DNA of 64,000 bases from Glaciecola sp947496235 (GCF_050306235.1 NZ_JBLWFH010000001.1:62001-126000), one strand, 5' to 3'. Numbered from the stretch's first letter, positions 16,056-24,921 are shown. The notes: generated by a model from the letters alone, not told the origin. Numbers and translations are program-made.

Positions 16056-16796
16056 ATGTCAAACGTACCTGAACTTTCCATTCATTGTCAAAGTTGCAGT
16101 TTTAGCCATCTTTGCCTGCCAGTGGCACTTAATAAAAACGAATTAGAATCACTTGATGACATCATTGAGCGCAAACGCCCTTTGCATAAACACGATAAAT
16201 TAGTCAGAGCTGGGGATAAATTTCACAGTTTATATGCGGTACGATCTGGTTCATTTAAGTCTTATGTCAGTGATAAAGACGGCGTTGAACAGATAATAGG
16301 TTTTCATTTCCCTGGGGATATTATTGGTTTTGATGCCTTAAAAGAAAACTTACACCAAAGTTATACACAAGCCTTAGAAACAGCTATGGTGTGTGAACTT
16401 CCCTATCAAACACTTGAGCAGGTATCAGTTCGTTATCCTAAGCTTAGACAACAAATTATGCGTTTTATGAGTGCTGAGATAAAACACGATCATGATTTAA
16501 TGATGTTGTTGAGCAAGCGTAGTGCTGAAGAACGTTTATTACATTTCATCAGTCATTTGTCACAACGCTTTGATGAGCGTGGGTTTTCTGCCAGACAATT
16601 TAACTTATCAATGACCCGTAATGAAATTGGTAACTACCTAGGCTTAACGGTTGAAACTATCAGTCGTTTATTGACTAGATTTCAAAAAGAAGGCTTAATC
16701 AAAGTCGAAGGTAAACTCATTACTATTGAAAACGTTGATGGACTTAAACAGCGCCTTCCTGAATCAGACATTCCATTTACTGCGGTAAACGAATAA
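16056..16796 (+). CDS. fnr: FNR-type oxygen-sensing transcription regulator
   Basis: The 246-residue CRP/FNR protein has the N-terminal iron-sulfur ligands Cys11, Cys14, Cys20 and a fourth Cys113. A cAMP-receptor-like beta barrel, the dimer helix and a C-terminal HTH follow, with recognition helix LTVETISRLLTRFQ; the E-x2-SR pattern reads FNR boxes. It should bind a 4Fe-4S cluster without oxygen and activate anaerobic and micro-oxic genes, including probably the ccoNOQP operon in this window. fnr-uspE-ttcA order is conserved in enteric relatives. A terminator follows. Confidence 0.96.
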   Translation: MSNVPELSIHCQSCSFSHLCLPVALNKNELESLDDIIERKRPLHKHDKLVRAGDKFHSLYAVRSGSFKSYVSDKDGVEQIIGFHFPGDIIGFDALKENLHQSYTQALETAMVCELPYQTLEQVSVRYPKLRQQIMRFMSAEIKHDHDLMMLLSKRSAEERLLHFISHLSQRFDERGFSARQFNLSMTRNEIGNYLGLTVETISRLLTRFQKEGLIKVEGKLITIENVDGLKQRLPESDIPFTAVNE

Positions 16797-16833
16797 GTTA
16801 CTGACTTTCTAGAGTTTAATTGATCTATCCCAA

Positions 16834-16866
16834 AGAGGTTATGTTCTATACATAACCTCTTTTTTA
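16834..16866 (+). terminator. Terminator after fnr
   Basis: Perfect 10-bp stem AGAGGTTATG/CATAACCTCT, 7-base loop, then six T. It ends the cco assembly/fnr transcript; uspE must have its own promoter in the following 40 bases. Confidence 0.9.
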
Positions 16867-16901
16867 TATACTGGCTATGTATCAATATAAGGAGATAGAC
16901 C

Positions 16902-17804
16902 ATGTTTGCTTGTACCCATATTCTCGCCGTTTTCGATCCTCATACCCACGAACTACAACCGGCACTCGCTAGAGCTTTAACATTGGCAAAAAGGGTCGAT
17001 GGCTGCAAGGTGACTCTTGTATCATGTATTTACGACAGTACTTTCGATATGACGAATATTCTAACGTCTGAAGAAAGATTCGACATGAAACAAGCGCTTG
17101 TGCTTAGCCAAAAGGAAAAAATGCAAAAGGCCTTGGCTCAGTATCCGGATGCAGAAGTAAATATTGAGGTTGTTTGGCATAAAAAGGTACATAAAGGACT
17201 CGTCAATTTAGCTACCGAAGAAAACTGTGATCTCATCATTAAATCCTGTAAAGCCCATGAAAAAATTGGACAAAAGCTCTTCACACCGCACGATTGGCAA
17301 TTATTACGCGAAAGTTCTGTGAATGTTCTGATGGTCAAAGATCATGACTGGCCTGACAATGGAAAAATTGTCGCAGCATTAAGTATCAATGCCAATGACA
17401 AAACCCACAGTTTACTCAACGACAAAATCGTTGCTACAGCTCAGGCTTTGACCGGCGCGTTAAATGCTGAATTGCATTTAGCAAACACTTTTGTCGGCGC
17501 TCCGATACATGTCAGCGTTGAAGTACCTAGCTTCTCAGCCGAAGTTTATAATCAAACATTAAAGGAAAAGCACACTGAATTAATGAAAGCGGTAGCTAAA
17601 ACTGAAAATATTCCCGAATCCAATTTACATATTGCAGAGGGTTTACCCGAGGATATTATTCCTGAATGGTGCAGTGAATTAGATGCCGAAATGCTAGTAC
17701 TAGGTTCAGTAGGACGCAGTGGTTTAAGCGCAGCTTTATTAGGAAATACTGCCGAGCACATCATTGACCAATTGAATTGCGATACTTTAGTCGTTAAACC
17801 TTAA
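16902..17804 (+). CDS. uspE: Universal stress protein E
   Basis: The 300-residue protein is two tandem Usp domains (about 3-150 and 158-300). The second ends with the nucleotide-binding signature LVLGSVGRSGLSAALLGNTAEHI. The length and two-domain form fit UspE rather than single-domain Usp proteins. The ribosome site AAGGAG is strong. In E. coli uspE follows fnr, as here, and is linked to stress survival and motility or aggregation. Confidence 0.93.
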   Translation: MFACTHILAVFDPHTHELQPALARALTLAKRVDGCKVTLVSCIYDSTFDMTNILTSEERFDMKQALVLSQKEKMQKALAQYPDAEVNIEVVWHKKVHKGLVNLATEENCDLIIKSCKAHEKIGQKLFTPHDWQLLRESSVNVLMVKDHDWPDNGKIVAALSINANDKTHSLLNDKIVATAQALTGALNAELHLANTFVGAPIHVSVEVPSFSAEVYNQTLKEKHTELMKAVAKTENIPESNLHIAEGLPEDIIPEWCSELDAEMLVLGSVGRSGLSAALLGNTAEHIIDQLNCDTLVVKP

Positions 17805-17816
17805 TTCATAGTTAGG

Positions 17817-17870
17817 CACAGCAAAAAGTACATTATTTTCTATTGAATAATGTATAATTTTGCTGTGTTT
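17817..17870. terminator. Long two-part hairpin between uspE and ttcA
   Basis: Outer arms CACAGCAAAA and TTTTGCTGTG (perfect, 10 bp) enclose inner arms TACATTATT and AATAATGTA (perfect, 9 bp) with an 8-base loop; a small asymmetric bulge joins them. TTTT follows. It probably ends uspE, but is longer than a usual terminator and could be regulatory. Confidence 0.65.
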
Positions 17871-17892
17871 TAGTTATTGAGATTGAGTAAAG

Positions 17893-18786
17893 GTGTTAGC
17901 AACCTCTTCCAACAGTTTTAAAAAATTACAAAAAAGAATTCGCCGAGAAACTGGAAAAGCCATTATTGATTTTTCAATGATTGCTGATGGCGATAAGGTT
18001 ATGGTGTGTCTTTCTGGTGGCAAAGACAGTTATACACTATTAGATACTTTGTTATATTTGCAAAAAGTCGCGCCTATTTCCTTTTCTATAGTGGCGGTTA
18101 ATCTAGACCAAAAACAGCCTGGTTTTCCTGAGCATGTGCTGCCAGAATACTTGCAAACCTTGGGGGTTGAGTATCGTATCGTTGAAGAAGATACTTACTC
18201 CATTGTAAAAGATAAAATTCCTGAAGGAAAAACCACCTGTTCACTTTGCTCTAGGCTTAGACGTGGCATTCTATATACCACTGCAAGTCAAATTGGTGCC
18301 ACAAAGATCGCGTTGGGTCACCATAGAGACGACATGCTAGAAACTTTATTTTTAAACATGTTTTATGGTGGCAAATTAAAATCTATGCCAGCCAAATTAG
18401 TCAGTGATGATGGTAATCATACGGTAATTCGTCCACTGGCCTATTGCGCCGAATCTGATATTGCTAAATATTCTGAAGCCATGCAGTTCCCAATTATTCC
18501 TTGCAATCTTTGTGGATCTCAAGAGAATTTACAACGTAAAAACATCAAATTGATGCTTCAAGACTGGAATAAACGTTTCCCAGGGCGCATTGAATCAATG
18601 TTCAGAGCAATTCAATCGGTTACGCCATCGCATTTATTGGATCGTAATTTATTTGATTTTGAACAATTAGAAAGTAATTTTGATTATAAAGCACAAGGGG
18701 ATACCGCATTTGATACAGAAGATAATTTTGTTCAACGCTCCCCCATTGAAGATTCTTCTACTATATCCATAGTAGAAATTAAATAG
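17893..18786 (+). CDS. ttcA: tRNA 2-thiocytidine(32) synthetase
   Basis: The 297-residue protein has the PP-loop SGGKDSYTLLD (near residue 42) that activates uracil/cytosine with ATP, and two CxxC pairs, CSLC and CNLC, which bind the iron-sulfur cluster needed for thiolation. It makes s2C32 in tRNA in the cytoplasm. The start is GTG. It lies next to fnr-uspE as in E. coli. Confidence 0.95.
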   Translation: MLATSSNSFKKLQKRIRRETGKAIIDFSMIADGDKVMVCLSGGKDSYTLLDTLLYLQKVAPISFSIVAVNLDQKQPGFPEHVLPEYLQTLGVEYRIVEEDTYSIVKDKIPEGKTTCSLCSRLRRGILYTTASQIGATKIALGHHRDDMLETLFLNMFYGGKLKSMPAKLVSDDGNHTVIRPLAYCAESDIAKYSEAMQFPIIPCNLCGSQENLQRKNIKLMLQDWNKRFPGRIESMFRAIQSVTPSHLLDRNLFDFEQLESNFDYKAQGDTAFDTEDNFVQRSPIEDSSTISIVEIK

Positions 18787-18798
18787 TAAGGATACTAA

Positions 18799-19707
18799 GT
18801 GAAAATTGGAATTGCACTTGGCGCAGGCGCGGCTAGAGGTTGGGCACATATTGGTATTATAAAAGCCCTTGAGGAACTTGGCGTTAAGATAGACGTAGTT
18901 GCAGGTTGTTCTATTGGAGCATATGTCGGTGCAGCATACGCCAGTGGTAAGTTAAATGAACTTGAAGAATGGGCAAATACCTTGTCTGAATGGCAAGTAT
19001 TTACCTTGTTGGGTATCGGCTTTCGTCGAGGCGGTCTTGCGAGCGGGCAAAAAGTATTTGAAAAACATAGAAATGAATTCTGTGCTAAATCTTTTGAAAC
19101 TATGCAAAAACCCTTTACTGCAGTGGCAACAGATCTCTATTCAGGTAAGGAAGTCATATTTAATAAAGGCGATATTAATGATGCTATCCAAGCTTCCTGT
19201 GCTATCCCTGCCCTATTTGCGCCCATAGAACATGAAGGGCGATGGTTAGTTGATGGTGCGGTTGTAAACCCAGTGCCTGTAAATCAATGTCGTCAACTTG
19301 GCGCAGATTTCGTAATCGCAGTAAACCTATCAGCCGATTTTCGACCTGAGTTGATTGAAAAGTTCGAACATGAACATGAGGAAGTGCAACAGCGGACTGA
19401 CGAATTCATGGAAAAAGGCAGTTCCGGTTTTATGAAACAATGGTTCTCCCCGACGCCAAAATCAGATAAAAAGTCTCCACCTGGGATCATGGGCGTAATG
19501 TCGTCTGCGTTAGAGATATTGCAAGCGAGAGTTACAAGATCTCGTTTAGCGGGTGATCCGCCGGATATTTTGATAGAACCACAACTTCGAGATGTTGGCT
19601 TATTAGATTTTCATAGAGCGGAAGAACTGTCTATTGAAGGATACAAAGCCGTTCAGCGTTTGTCACAACAAATTCAATATCAGTTAAATATTACTCAAGA
19701 AGATTGA
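18799..19707 (+). CDS. rssA: Patatin-like phospholipase, RssA-type
   Basis: The 302-residue protein carries the patatin features: the oxyanion loop GAGAARGWAHIG, the nucleophile motif GCSIGAY near residue 38 and the dyad Asp in VDGAVVNPVP. A C-terminal part about 250-302 lacks known motifs. It starts with GTG twelve bases after ttcA. It should hydrolyse acyl esters in the cytoplasm or at the inner face of the membrane. It overlaps the convergent next gene by 13 bases. Confidence 0.85.
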   Translation: MKIGIALGAGAARGWAHIGIIKALEELGVKIDVVAGCSIGAYVGAAYASGKLNELEEWANTLSEWQVFTLLGIGFRRGGLASGQKVFEKHRNEFCAKSFETMQKPFTAVATDLYSGKEVIFNKGDINDAIQASCAIPALFAPIEHEGRWLVDGAVVNPVPVNQCRQLGADFVIAVNLSADFRPELIEKFEHEHEEVQQRTDEFMEKGSSGFMKQWFSPTPKSDKKSPPGIMGVMSSALEILQARVTRSRLAGDPPDILIEPQLRDVGLLDFHRAEELSIEGYKAVQRLSQQIQYQLNITQED

Positions 19708-20327
19708 GTGAGCGCAGTAATACGCAATGGCGTTTCGGTAAACTCAATGGTGACAAGATCCTTTATGTCTTGCTCTGATAATTCAAGTCGACCATTGATG
19801 ATTTCGTGACCAGATTTGAGTTTTTCGTAGTTCAAATCGTCAAAGTGAATAACTAGACCAGAAACCGAAGGCATCATAAAAGATAAAAAGCCGCCCATAT
19901 CTTCAAAGAAAATTGCATACTGATTGAATAACTCAGTCAATTCCTGTTGTGAATATGCATTTTTTACTAATTCTGGAATAGTTTCTAATTGAACAGACAT
20001 ATCGCATTTATTAGCTGCATCATTCAATTGTAAAATGACTTTTGCATTTACCATATTCAGTGCCCGCTCAAGGGGGACTGTAAATCTGTTTTCACTGGTA
20101 ATATTGATAGGAATCTGTTTTTTATCAGTACTTATTCTAGCCTCGGTTATTTCGCACATAGTTTGTCTTTCTATATGTCTCAAACCAAAGGCAAATTGTA
20201 ATTTATTAGTGTCTTCACTATTTAATTTGCGTACATGGCTATAAAAACTCTTATATTCTAATACAAGTTCTTCCGCCGCACTTAAACCAGAAAACACACT
20301 TAAAACTACAATTAAAAAATACTTCAC
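19695..20327 (-). CDS. Secreted protein of unknown function (DUF2987-like)
   Basis: A 210-residue protein with a clear signal peptide (MKYFLIVVLSVFSGLSAAEE, cleavage near residue 18). The rest is mixed alpha/beta, with a pair of cysteines (TMCEIT and NKCDMS) that may form a disulfide. It reads like the DUF2987 proteins of marine gammaproteobacteria, but that is from memory. It overlaps the Bax-like gene by four bases, suggesting co-transcription with the cell-wall hydrolase. Confidence 0.65.
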   Translation of the reverse strand: MKYFLIVVLSVFSGLSAAEELVLEYKSFYSHVRKLNSEDTNKLQFAFGLRHIERQTMCEITEARISTDKKQIPINITSENRFTVPLERALNMVNAKVILQLNDAANKCDMSVQLETIPELVKNAYSQQELTELFNQYAIFFEDMGGFLSFMMPSVSGLVIHFDDLNYEKLKSGHEIINGRLELSEQDIKDLVTIEFTETPLRITALTQSS

Positions 20328-21106
20328 GTTGAAATTAATTCCCTGTTGATACGAATCATTTGTTTTAATTCTTCAATGTATTCTTCACCACGCTCCGAAT
20401 ACTTGCTTAAACCCTCGACTAACCGGGTCGCCGCTATTTTTTGTTGATTTTCTCTAAGTTCTTGGCGAATTGTACGAAGCTCTTTATAAGCCGGATGGCT
20501 ATTCAGATTTCTCATGTAGGAGTACATCGCACTAGAAAGATTATCAAATTTAGCTACTTCATGTGATGCGCCATCATTGCGTCGTTTGGGTACAAAGCCG
20601 CAATTTTCAACAAAACACCAAAGCCCAAAGAAGTTATAACCTTTTCGAGCAAAGCGAGAAGTTCCCCAAGCAGATTCGTTCGCGCTTTGGATTAGAACTA
20701 ACTCAGCAGGAATAATATCAACTTTAGCTAATAGTTTGTCGAAAATAACGAGTTCAGGTTGATCCTCATCAACGCGATATTCATCTAACAAAAACGCAAG
20801 TTCTCTTTGCTGCTTTTCGGTTAACTCTTCCCCTGCGACATACTTAGCCCGCCAGGCTTGTATATTTTGCCGGACTTTTAAAATATATTCGTTTTGGGAC
20901 GCAATGGCAGGTTTTAAATAATCAAAGAAAGCTTTCTTTTTTTCTTTAACATTGCTGATTTCAGCGAAATTAGGTACAGGGTCGTCAGAATATTCCACTT
21001 CAGGAATATCCATCACCTCGGAAGGCTCTGGTTGCACCAACCAAATGAGTGCAAGCACTAATACTGAAACGAATATCGAAATACCAATAATTTTAAACTT
21101 ATGCAT
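20324..21106 (-). CDS. bax: Bax-type glucosaminidase
   Basis: The 260-residue protein has an N-terminal membrane anchor (about 5-24) and a C-terminal glucosaminidase domain (about 130-255) with the catalytic signature LIQSANESAWGTSRFARKG followed by NFFGLWCF. The layout matches E. coli Bax, thought to cut the glycan strands of peptidoglycan in the periplasm. It overlaps both neighbours by a few bases, so three leftward genes form one unit. Confidence 0.88.
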   Translation of the reverse strand: MHKFKIIGISIFVSVLVLALIWLVQPEPSEVMDIPEVEYSDDPVPNFAEISNVKEKKKAFFDYLKPAIASQNEYILKVRQNIQAWRAKYVAGEELTEKQQRELAFLLDEYRVDEDQPELVIFDKLLAKVDIIPAELVLIQSANESAWGTSRFARKGYNFFGLWCFVENCGFVPKRRNDGASHEVAKFDNLSSAMYSYMRNLNSHPAYKELRTIRQELRENQQKIAATRLVEGLSKYSERGEEYIEELKQMIRINRELIST

Positions 21107-21821
21107 CGAAAACTCCTGTAGTTTCAGGGCGATTTATCTCTGTAGTAAGGGTTTTACAGAATAAATCCTGATACAAAATCGCTTTTACATTATGTATATA
21201 CGGTAAAATCCAGATAAAGCCTAACCCAAGGCTCGCAAATCCTGCGAGCATTAGACCGAAAAATATTAAATATAGCAACGCAATTTTATTAAAGTGCTGG
21301 TGCGTCATCTTTACGGATAAAATGGCTGCTTTAAGTGGACCAAGTTGCTTATCTGTAATCAATGGAACTATGAATGTTGACACCATATAGACATAAAATG
21401 CTGGCAATACAAGCAACATGAGCCCAATTTGGGTAAGTAAATCAATTACCACTGCAACTAATCCAAGTGCTGGTAGGAACTTGAAATATTGGAATATTTG
21501 AAATGGACTTGGCTTTAGCTTTCTAGCGGATGTTAGCGACATCATCAAAATACCTGCCCACATCGGGGATATAATTAAGGTATAAAAGAAAAATGCTAAA
21601 GAAAAACTTGGATCTTCAATTTTCTGTATATCTTCAATAGAGCTTATATTAAAGGTATTAACCACGTAAACAGAGAAGATCATAGTAACCGCTAAAATGA
21701 CGACCAACCCTTGGAATAAAGTAAAAGTATTTTGTTTACTGAGCACAAGCGCTCTTTCAAAGAGTTTTCTTACATCTATAGTTTCATTCGGCACTGAATT
21801 CTCTGGCAACTGATTTTCCAT
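21099..21821 (-). CDS. Integral membrane protein of unknown function
   Basis: A 240-residue protein with a soluble N-terminal stretch (1-32) and about five membrane segments (near 33-55, 75-95, 110-140, 165-185 and 190-215). Two conserved-looking loops, TDKQLGPLKAAILSVKMTH and LPYIHNVKAILYQDLF, resemble those of YciC/BPSS1780-like membrane proteins, but I am not sure. It overlaps bax by eight bases and is probably its operon partner. Confidence 0.6.
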   Translation of the reverse strand: MENQLPENSVPNETIDVRKLFERALVLSKQNTFTLFQGLVVILAVTMIFSVYVVNTFNISSIEDIQKIEDPSFSLAFFFYTLIISPMWAGILMMSLTSARKLKPSPFQIFQYFKFLPALGLVAVVIDLLTQIGLMLLVLPAFYVYMVSTFIVPLITDKQLGPLKAAILSVKMTHQHFNKIALLYLIFFGLMLAGFASLGLGFIWILPYIHNVKAILYQDLFCKTLTTEINRPETTGVFDA

Positions 21822-21827
21822 AGTTTA

Positions 21828-22454
21828 TTAGTTATTTACCACTAGTAGTATGGCCATGCATATTAACACAATCCCCATAGCTCGATCGAACCAATAACCC
21901 TTTTGTTGATAAAGTGATCGAATTTTATGGTGGCTCGTCATAAAGCTTATAAAGATAAACCAACATCCTGTAGCAAACGCTAGATAACATCCGTAGATTA
22001 TTTTAGCTGTTAAGCTGGTTTCTAACGGAATTGCCAAAGAAAACAAAGCGAGAAAAAACAAGGTAGCTTTTGGATTGAGCCCATTGGTAATAAAACCTAT
22101 CCAAAATGCTTGCTGAGTTGTTTGCACTTTTACATTATTCAGATCTTCAGGATTATCAACTGATGAAGCACTCCGCAAACCTGAAATACCTATATAAATT
22201 AGGTATGCCGCGGCTAAGTAAAGCAATACATTGTAAATCCACTGATTGGCTTTGATCAAAAGTCCTATACCCAGCAAAGAATAGGCTACGTGAACTAGAA
22301 TACCAACACCCACACCTATGCTTGTCCAAATCGCTAGCTTTCTTCCCTGCTGCAAGCTTTGCTTTAACACCACCGCGAAGTCTGGTCCAGGACTGGCCAC
22401 TGCAACTGCGTGCATGACAGCAATGGTAAGCCAAACACCAAGATCTAAACCCAT
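21828..22454 (-). CDS. LysE/RhtB-family amino-acid exporter
   Basis: A 208-residue protein (from the start MGLDLG) with six membrane segments and the family signature AVASPGPDFAVVLKQSLQQGRK in the first loop. I choose this start because GGGAG lies just ahead and a longer frame would run into the sulfurtransferase gene. It should export an amino acid or derivative from the cytoplasm; the substrate is unknown. It follows the sulfurtransferase gene immediately. Confidence 0.88.
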   Translation of the reverse strand: MGLDLGVWLTIAVMHAVAVASPGPDFAVVLKQSLQQGRKLAIWTSIGVGVGILVHVAYSLLGIGLLIKANQWIYNVLLYLAAAYLIYIGISGLRSASSVDNPEDLNNVKVQTTQQAFWIGFITNGLNPKATLFFLALFSLAIPLETSLTAKIIYGCYLAFATGCWFIFISFMTSHHKIRSLYQQKGYWFDRAMGIVLICMAILLVVNN

Positions 22455-22456
22455 TA

Positions 22457-23320
22457 TTAACTCCCAGTTTTTATAGGTAAATGCTGCTCTTTGCCCCATT
22501 GCGACCACGAACCATCAAATACTTTCAACGGTTTCAGATCTAGCATATCTGCCGCTTGCGCTAGAATACAGGCAGTTACACCACTACCACAGGAAAATAT
22601 GAGCCCATTTTCTTTTTCAATATCAGCTAACAAATGTGAAATTTCGGCTATTGATTTAAATTCGCCATTTTCCTGTTGTAAGTTTTTATAGTGTAAGTTG
22701 ACGGAATTAGGAATATGACCAGAGCGCAAACCTACGCGAGTTTCTTGCTCTTGCCCTGAAAATCTACCCGGACTTCTAGCATCTAGCAGGCTATATGTGT
22801 TTGTTTCAATATTACTTAATACTTCATCAGCATTCACAAAAACATAGTCTGTACTAGGCTTGGCAACAAATGAATCGATTTTGTTAGCACTGATACAGGA
22901 TGAAGTTACTTGCCGTTCTTCTTGCAACCACTTTGGTAAACCACCAGACAACACAAATACATCAGAGACCCCTGCACTCTTTAACATAAACCAGACTCTT
23001 GAAGCGCAAAAATTGCCAAAATCATCGTACACAATCAAAATATTGTCTGGATTAATGCCTAGTTCATTCATGGCTGTTTCAAATTCATCTAAGGAAGGCA
23101 TGGTGTTCGAATAAGGACTAGATTTATCAACAACATCATGTTGAAAATCAAAAAAAATAGAGTTCGGAATTCTAACTTCAGGGTTTTGCTTCACAATGTC
23201 AGGTTTAACACCCGGCCCCGACGAATCCATAGTGGTAAACAATAACTGAACGTTTTTGTTACGCCAGATATAGTTATTTTCAATGATTAGTTGTAATTCT
23301 TGCGTGCTTATAATTGACAT
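22457..23320 (-). CDS. sseA: 3-mercaptopyruvate/thiosulfate sulfurtransferase
   Basis: The 287-residue protein has two rhodanese domains (about 5-145 and 155-285). The active-site loop FSCGSGVTACI holds the catalytic Cys; CG-S-G-VTA favours mercaptopyruvate sulfurtransferase over thiosulfate sulfurtransferase. The linker region RSPGRFSGQEQETRVGLRSGHIP is characteristic. It moves sulfur from 3-mercaptopyruvate to an acceptor in the cytoplasm. It is followed two bases later by the exporter gene. Confidence 0.9.
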   Translation of the reverse strand: MSIISTQELQLIIENNYIWRNKNVQLLFTTMDSSGPGVKPDIVKQNPEVRIPNSIFFDFQHDVVDKSSPYSNTMPSLDEFETAMNELGINPDNILIVYDDFGNFCASRVWFMLKSAGVSDVFVLSGGLPKWLQEERQVTSSCISANKIDSFVAKPSTDYVFVNADEVLSNIETNTYSLLDARSPGRFSGQEQETRVGLRSGHIPNSVNLHYKNLQQENGEFKSIAEISHLLADIEKENGLIFSCGSGVTACILAQAADMLDLKPLKVFDGSWSQWGKEQHLPIKTGS

Positions 23321-23468
23321 ACACTTACCCCTGTAAACTCGGGAGCAAGTGTAACATGTAGTTGATTTTCGGTGAAAATAAAATATGAATTTGAAAAATA
23401 GTTCTGGTTAAATATTAAGATAGATCTGGCAAAACGGACAATGGCTACACCGTTTTTTAAACATTTCT

Positions 23469-23582
23469 TTAATGATAGTATTCATCTAGCGCGTTGAAGT
23501 CAGGCATTACTTCTTCAAGGGCTTTTTTAGCTTTCTGATAAACCGTTTCTAGCTCTTGCTGATCATCATATTCTTCGTACAT
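23469..23582 (-). CDS. 37-residue acidic small protein
   Basis: A short ORF with a good ribosome site (AAAGGA eight bases before ATG). The product is strongly acidic and helical, beginning MYEEYDDQQELETVY and ending LDEYYH; no membrane helix or cysteine. It lies alone in the 410-base gap between sseA and tRNA-Leu, on the same strand as both. I do not recognise it. Ribosome site and amphipathic composition support translation, but conservation was not tested. Confidence 0.5.
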   Translation of the reverse strand: MYEEYDDQQELETVYQKAKKALEEVMPDFNALDEYYH

Positions 23583-23748
23583 GTATTTTCCTTTTACAGG
23601 TTAAGAAAAAATTATTGGACCTAGACCATAATCATTAAAATTGAAAGTTCATGGCAAAGAAAGAACGTATTGATTTAATTGTACACAGGCTAATAAAGGA
23701 CGCAAACTATAGAAAGTTAATGTCAATTCAAATAAACATTTGAGGAAA

Positions 23749-23835
23749 TGGTGCCCGGGGCCGGACTTGAACCGGCACACTGTTATCAGCGAGGGATTTT
23801 AAATCCCTTGTGTCTACCAATTTCACCACCCGGGC
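23749..23835 (-). tRNA. tRNA-Leu (anticodon TAA)
   Basis: 87 bases with an encoded CCA end. The acceptor arms GCCCGGG/CCCGGGC pair perfectly, the anticodon loop TTTAAAA gives TAA, and an extended variable arm and GGTTCAAGTCC T-arm are present. Third tRNA of the operon; corresponds to leuZ in the E. coli order pgsA-glyW-cysT-leuZ. Confidence 0.96.
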
Positions 23836-23859
23836 ATGGGTGCTTACCGTAGCAGTAAG

Positions 23860-23934
23860 TGGAGGCGCCGACCGGATTCGAACCGGAATAGTACGGATTT
23901 GCAATCCGCTGCATCGCCATTCTGCCACAGCGCC
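23860..23934 (-). tRNA. tRNA-Cys (anticodon GCA)
   Basis: 75 bases including CCA. The acceptor GGCGCTG pairs with CGGCGCC by one wobble, the anticodon loop TTGCAAA gives GCA, and the T-arm GGTTCGAATCC is canonical. Middle tRNA of the operon, as cysT in E. coli. Confidence 0.96.
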
Positions 23935-23968
23935 GTGATTCCAAGTTATAAGTCAAAGACTTAAAATT

Positions 23969-24044
<76 letters not shown>

Positions 24045-24116
24045 ATATTTTGTTTAGCTAGCGTTCTTTGCAACATCTGGTTCGCCAAGCCTTGTCAATC
24101 ACTTCGTGACGAGGCA

Positions 24117-24154
24117 TGTGCTCTACCAACTGAGCTATTCCCGCATATTTTGTT
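24117..24154 (-). pseudogene. 5'-half fragment of tRNA-Gly in the operon leader
   Basis: 38 bases (24117-24154) repeat 24017-24054 exactly, exactly 100 bases away. They cover the 5' acceptor strand, the D-arm and the start of the anticodon arm of tRNA-Gly plus upstream flank. The remaining tRNA is missing; a hairpin (GCCTTGTCA, TGACGAGGC around ATCACTTCG; one wobble) takes its place at about 24090-24116. It lies inside the transcribed leader, between the promoter and the complete tRNA-Gly. Confidence 0.85.
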
Positions 24155-24199
24155 GCTCACATTTCAAGTTTCGTTACAGCCCCTCGAAATGTGGGCAGA

Positions 24200-24227
24200 A
24201 TTCTACCGAGATAAATGTATCTGTCAA
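24200..24227 (-). promoter_or_regulatory. Strong sigma-70 promoter of the tRNA Gly-Cys-Leu operon
   Basis: Reading leftward: -35 TTGACA (perfect), 16-base spacer, -10 TAGAAT (5 of 6), then TCTGCCC, a GC-rich discriminator typical of stringently controlled stable-RNA promoters. The start point should be near 24193, about 50 bases before the tRNA-Gly fragment. Confidence 0.85.
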
Positions 24228-24301
24228 CTACTAAAATTCGATTATTATTCTGTTCAGCTATTTTTTAAACAGAACGCTGTAAAAATAACCTTTTCTGGGT
24301 G

Positions 24302-24871
24302 TTAATCAATGCGTTTTAGGGCTTTCCATGCCGCATTTGAATATACAATCATGGACCATACCGATAAAAACGCGGCAATCCACAGTAATATTTTACCTAA
24401 AAATACCCAATAAATTGGAAAGCCCATAAAATAGTCCAAACCAGACAGCAGTCCAATAAGGGCTAACATTTGTGACATAGTTTTCGCTTTTCCAATCAAA
24501 TTTACTTTTACGGCGTCAGAAACACCATGCTGGCCCATCCATTCCCTTAAGGCCGATACATAAATCTCTCGAATTAAAATAATGATGGCGGGTATTGTAA
24601 TATGTGGCGTAGCGAAGGTATGCGTAACCATCACCAGTGCTGCGGCAACGATTAATTTGTCTGCTACAGGGTCTAAAAAGGCACCAAATGCGGTCGATTG
24701 TTTAAGTTTACGTGCTAAATACCCGTCAAACCAATCCGTAATAGCGGCTAACCAAAAAATAAATGCGCCAAGTTCACGCGCCCATTTCCAATCTAAAAAA
24801 TACACCGCAACAAAAACGGGAATCAACACTACTCTGAAAATAGTGATGATATTGGGTAATGTCCAAATCAT
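24302..24871 (-). CDS. pgsA: CDP-diacylglycerol-glycerol-3-phosphate 3-phosphatidyltransferase
   Basis: A 189-residue membrane protein with the CDP-alcohol phosphatidyltransferase signature D-G-x2-AR-x8-G-x3-D-x3-D, seen as DWFDGYLARKLKQSTAFGAFLDPVADKL. It makes phosphatidylglycerol phosphate, the committed step to phosphatidylglycerol and cardiolipin, in the inner membrane. It sits between uvrC and the tRNA operon as in E. coli. Length is normal. Confidence 0.96.
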   Translation of the reverse strand: MIWTLPNIITIFRVVLIPVFVAVYFLDWKWARELGAFIFWLAAITDWFDGYLARKLKQSTAFGAFLDPVADKLIVAAALVMVTHTFATPHITIPAIIILIREIYVSALREWMGQHGVSDAVKVNLIGKAKTMSQMLALIGLLSGLDYFMGFPIYWVFLGKILLWIAAFLSVWSMIVYSNAAWKALKRID

Positions 24872-24921
24872 AAATCTACATCAATAATCTAACTACTGGC
24901 TATCTTATCAAACATTTAGCG

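Noticed and set aside
24090..24154. Second complete tRNA-Gly
   Set aside because: Only the 5' half matches; anticodon loop, T-arm and 3' acceptor strand are absent.
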